Positions 60,449-64,000 of a stretch of DNA of 64,000 bases are shown piece by piece; positions within the stretch are counted from its first letter, which is position 1; each line of letters begins with the position of its first letter. The notes beneath the pieces were generated by a model. The model saw only the letters and a program-made list of their open reading frames with translations, was not told the DNA's origin and ran no database searches. The position numbers and the translations under genes are program-made. Where the stretch lies: positions 496,001 to 560,000 of the forward strand of contig CAVRGS010000003.1 in NCBI GenBank assembly GCA_963720765.1, in the 5' to 3' direction. The stretch comes from DASUAS01 sp963720765 (GTDB taxonomy: Bacteria; Actinomycetota; Acidimicrobiia; IMCC26256; DASPTH01).

Positions 60449-62516
60449 TGACGCTCGCGACCGTCGTGACCTGGAACCTCGTCTTCAAGGGCGTCGTCGG
60501 CGGTCTGATCACGTCGTTGATCGCGATGGGCATCGTGCTCGTGTACCGCTCGTCGCGCGTCATCAACTTCGCGGTCGGCAGCATCGGGATCCCGGCCGCG
60601 GCGCTGTTCGCGGTGATGGCCGGCGTGCACGGCTGGCCGTACTGGCCCTCGCTGGTCCTGTCGCTCATCCTCGGCACGCTCACCGGTGTGCTGGTGGAGC
60701 TGGCGGTGATCCGACGGTTGTTCAAGTCGCCGCGCGTCATCGTGCTCGTGGCGACGATCGGCGTCGCGCAGCTCTGCGAGGCCATCACGCTCGCGTTGCC
60801 CGACTATCGCACCGGCTCGCTGCAGACGCGCTTCCCGGTCCCGTTCGAAGGTGACTGGAAGCCGTTCCTCGGCATCGAGGTGTCGGCCGAGCGAGCTGCT
60901 CGTGCTGATCGTCGTGCCGGTGATCACCGTCGGGCTCTGGTGGCTGCTCGGCCACACCGCGTTCGGCGACTCGGTGCGGGCGTCGGCGTCGAACTCCGAT
61001 CTCGCCCGCATGACCGGCATCAACCCGAAGATGGTGTCGACGGGCGTGTGGGCGATCGCCGGCTTCCTCGGCACGGTGGCGATCCTGCTCATCGCCACCG
61101 ACCAGACGTCGGCCGACCTCGTGCACATCGGCCCCGACACGCTGCTGCGCGGCATGGTGGCGGCGCTGATCGGCGGCATGGTGTCGTTCCCGCGGGCGGT
61201 GGTCGGCGCGGTGGCGATCGGCATCCTCGACCGGGTGCTGTTCTTCAACTACACGTCCGAGACCGGCCTCGTGCAGTTCGTGCTCTTCCTGATCGTGCTG
61301 GTGCTGGTGGCACGGGTCAGCCGCAACGACAGCGGCTCCAGCGGCGAGAGCTTCCAGTTCGCGCCCCGCATCACCGCCGTGCCCGATCGGTTGAAGAGCA
61401 TCTGGTGGGTCAAACGGTTGCCGCAGTTCATCGCGCTCATGGCGCTGCTCGCGGCCGTGATCCTGCCGATGCTGAGCGACAAGTCGGAGCGCCACCAGAC
61501 CTGGGCGACGATCATCGCGTTCGCGCTGTGCGCCGTCTCGGTGGTCGTGCTCACCGGCTGGGGCGGTCAGCTCTCGCTCGGCCAGATGGCGTTCGCCGGG
61601 CTCGGCGCGCTCACCGCCGCCGCGCTGATCCGCGGGCTGCAGTTCAACATCGGGTGGCACAGCACGCGCTTCCTCGACGGTGGCATCGGCGGGATCTCCT
61701 TCCTCTGGGCGCTCCTGCTCGGCGCGTCGTTCGCGAGCCTCATCGCGGTCGTGGTGGGAGTCGGCGCGTTGCGCGTGCGCGGGCTGCTGCTCGCGATCAG
61801 CACGCTCGCGTTCGCGATCGCCGCCCAGGCGTACCTGTTCAACCGCACGTTCTTCACCGGCGGCAGCACGACCATCCAGATCCCGCGCACCGACGTCCTG
61901 TTCCTCGAGCTCACGCACCGGAACCGCGCGTACTACTACTTCTGCCTCTTCATGCTCGTGGTCGTGCTGGTGCTCGTCGGCCACCTCAAACGCACCGGCG
62001 TCGGCCGCATGATCGTCGGCGTGCGCGAGAACGAGCTGGCGGCGTCGGCGATGTCGATCTCGCCGGCGCGGTCGAAGCTCATCGCGTTCGCGTTGGGCGG
62101 GTTCATCGCCGGCCTCGGTGGCGTGCTCCTCGGCGCGGTGAACCTCACGTTCGGTCCGTCGGAGCGCTACTTCCTCGTCGACGACTCGCTGCGGCTCATC
62201 GCCATCGTGGTGATCGGCGGGCTCGGCAGCCTCAGCGGCGCAGTGGTGGGCGCGCTGTGGGTGATCGGTCTGCCGTCGTTCTGGCCCGACAACCAGCTCG
62301 TGCCGCTCTTCACGTCGAGCATCGGTCTGCTCATCATCCTGCTCTACATCCCGGGTGGCTTCGTGCAGATCGGGTACTACGCGCGCGACTCGTTGCTGCG
62401 CTGGGTCGAGAAGCGGATGGGTCCGATCGACACGACCAAGGTGTCGACCGCGCCGCCCGAGTCGCTCACGCGCGTCAGGCCACTCGAACCGCGCTCGTGT
62501 CAACGCCGACGGCTCG
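60448..62516 (+). CDS. Fused LivH-LivM branched-chain-type ABC permease, frameshifted
   Basis: About 690 residues. N-terminal LivH-like permease (LITSLIAMGIVLVYRSSRVI, IRRLFKSPRVIVLVATIGVAQ) to about residue 290, then a LivM-like permease (LTGWGGQLSLGQMAFAGLGA, RGLLLAISTLAFAIAAQAYL, IGVRENELAASAMS). Frame changes near 60890 between IEVSA and SELLVLIVVPV. The permease frame has no stop before the ATPase and the ATPase lies in another frame, so permease and ATPase may be one polypeptide with an indel near 62490. Confidence 0.85.
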
Positions 62517-63300
62517 GTGCTCGTCACCGATCACCTCACCGTCCGCTTCGGCGGTCACACCGCGGTCGACGACATCGAGTTCCGGGCCATGCCCGGCGAG
62601 GTCATCGGGCTCATCGGCAACAACGGGGCGGGCAAGTCGACGCTGTTGAACGCGATCGGCGGCTACGTCCCGTCGAAGGGCAACGTGCAGCTCCTCGGTC
62701 GCGACGTCAGCCGGTCGAGCGCGCACCAGCGCGCACGGCGTGGCCTCGGGCGCACGTTCCAGGCCGCGCGCCTCTATCCGGAGCTCACCGTGCGCGACAC
62801 CGTGCAGCTCGCGCTCGAAGCGCGCGACCCCACGTCGTTCTGGGGTTCGTTGCTCTGGGTGCCGTCGATCCGACCCGAGCGCCGCAAGTACACCGACTCG
62901 AAGGAGCTCATCGACTTCCTCGGGTCTCGGTCGCTACGCCGACCGCTACGTCGCCGAGCTCTCCACCGGCACGCGCCGCATCGTCGAGCTCGCCACCGTG
63001 CTCGCGGTCGCGCCGCGCGTGATCTGCCTCGACGAGCCGACCGCAGGCGTCGCGCAACGTGAAGCCGAGGCGTTCGGTCCGCTCATCCTGCGCATCAAGG
63101 AAGAGCTCGACGCCACGCTCATCGTCGTCGAACACGACCTCCCGCTGATCCTGTCGATCAGCGACCGCGTCTACTGCCTCGAGGCGGGACGTGTCATCGC
63201 CGAGGGCCTCCCGGCGGCAGTGCGCGACGATCCGAAGGTCGTCTCCTCGTACCTCGGTACCGACGACCGCGCCATCCAGCGGAGCAACGCCGGCAGCTGA
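62517..63300 (+). CDS. LivG-type ABC ATPase, frameshifted
   Basis: About 260 residues counted from a GTG at 62517: TVRFGGHTAVDDIEFRAMPG, Walker A GNNGAGKST, GLGRTFQAARLYPELTV, signature LSTGTRRIVELATVLA (variant of LSGGQ), Walker B VICLDEPTAGVAQREAEAFG and VVEHDLPLILSISDRVY. A one-base insertion in a GGG run near 62920 splits LIDFLG from LGRYADRYV. If the link to the permease is real the chain is LivH-LivM-LivG. Signature S-T-G-T is unusual but seen in such fusions. Confidence 0.85.
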
Positions 63301-63303
63301 CCC

Positions 63304-63325
63304 GAACCGCCCTCGCCGGCGGTTC
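63304..63325. terminator. Hairpin after the ABC transporter operon
   Basis: GAACCGCC and GGCGGTTC form a perfect 8-bp stem with a 6-nt loop (CTCGCC), 3 bp after the ATPase stop. No T tract. Likely the operon's terminator. Confidence 0.6.
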
Positions 63326-63468
63326 CCGTGCGAATTGCCGCATCTCGTCGCCAGCTTCTCGACGACTTCTTAGGTCGTCGCGACGGCCGAATCTCGGGTT
63401 CGTCGGTCATACTGGAGCCCCGCAGCAATCGCGGCGAACGCCTGGCGTCCGTCTCGGAACGGAGCGCT

Positions 63469-64000
63469 ATGGCAATCCACGAGCTCGACTTGGAGCGTCG
63501 TTCGGTCGCGCCGCGATCGTCCACGACGACGGCCAGCGCCCGCTCGGCGGTCCGCTGCAATTCGTCGTCACCGGCGCCGTGATCCTGGTGCCGTTCCTCG
63601 CCGCGCTCCTCGCCATCACCGGGCTGATCGGCGAGCGCGTCTCGTGGTTCGACCTCGGGCTGCTCGTCGCCGGGTACGTCGTCACCGTGCTCGGCGTCAC
63701 CGCGGGCTACCACCGTCTCTTCACCCACCGCAGCTTCGTGGCGCGCCGGCCGCTCAAGATCGCGCTGGCCGTGCTGGGCTCGTGTGCGCTGCAAGGTTCG
63801 CTCGTCGACTGGGTCACGACCCACCGACGCCATCACCAGTACTCCGACCGGCCCGGCGATCCGCACTCGCCGGTGTCGCCGACGCCGCGGTCGCAGTGGA
63901 CGCGGTCTCTTCCACGCGCACGTCGGATGGCTGTTCCGCGTGCCCGCGCCCGCACGCCGACGCGACGCGGCCGACCTCCTGATCGACCGCGACCTGCGCG
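63469..64000 (+). CDS. Acyl-CoA/fatty-acid desaturase, partial at window edge, frameshifted
   Basis: N-terminal two-thirds or less of a delta-9-type membrane desaturase. Hydrophobic helices (VVTGAVILVPFLAALLAITG, LGLLVAGYVVTVLGVTAGYH) lead into the His-box HRLFTHRSF and the second box HRRHHQYSDRPGDPHSP. The N-terminal codons from ATG 63469 and the rest are in different frames (switch near 63510), and another shift near 63885 separates PHSP from GLFHAHVGWLF. The third His box lies beyond the window. Confidence 0.85.

Overview
The window is high-GC (strongly G/C at third codon positions), densely packed actinobacterial DNA. Gene content fits Actinomycetota, probably a free-living or host-associated Acidimicrobiia-like lineage: steroid/aromatic meta-cleavage genes, formylglycine sulfatases, GH15, DUF421, YwiC, group III truncated haemoglobin, P450 and fused Liv-type transporters. 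That placement is inference from gene families; no rRNA or tRNA is visible. About fifteen genes are split by single-base frameshifts, usually inside G/C runs and with both halves otherwise intact. I read these as uncorrected indels of the assembly, not true pseudogenes. Three loci look truly decayed: the second DUF4396 copy, an ECF sigma factor at 41.6-42.0 kb, and possibly 7.7-8.0 kb.

Regions. 0.1-9 kb: FAD/Fe-S oxidoreductase, GH15 glycosidase, DUF4396, MscS channel, DUF421 and a small membrane protein, with tandem repeats near 5 kb and a dispersed 52-bp repeat. 9-23 kb: a catabolic island. A divergent arylsulfatase faces an HsaA-like flavin monooxygenase, then HsaD-like hydrolase, HsaE-like hydratase, HsaG-like acetaldehyde dehydrogenase, HsaF-like aldolase, an IclR regulator, a second arylsulfatase, an SDR, an HsaC/BphC-like extradiol dioxygenase and a secreted periplasmic-binding-type protein. 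Together these could capture, desulfate, hydroxylate, ring-cleave and feed a sulfated phenolic or steroid into central metabolism. 23-32 kb: CorA, phosphatase, DUF4396 remnant, then a 3.8-kb block between exact 33-bp direct repeats carrying an odd fusion of an MFS transporter with eight peptidoglycan-binding-like repeats; then CDF and CPA1 transporters. 32-36 kb: signalling genes (PAS-PP2C phosphatase, STAS, MerR-REC, KaiC-like double ATPase) around a promoter with direct repeats. 36-42 kb: DgcN-like acetyltransferase with a PLP racemase, a TetR/hydrolase divergon, small genes and the dead sigma factor.

42-53 kb: arylsulfotransferase, aldo-keto reductase, amidohydrolase, a likely NO-response operon (Rrf2/NsrR-like, YwiC, truncated haemoglobin), VOC protein, hydrolase, seven-iron-type ferredoxin, P450, Gfo/Idh oxidoreductase and DMT exporter. 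53-64 kb: GMC dehydrogenase pair, a PhnZ-like/PhnY-like/PhnA-superfamily phosphonate group, a MFS-LivF fusion followed by a fused LivH-LivM permease and LivG ATPase, and a truncated fatty-acid desaturase at the right edge.
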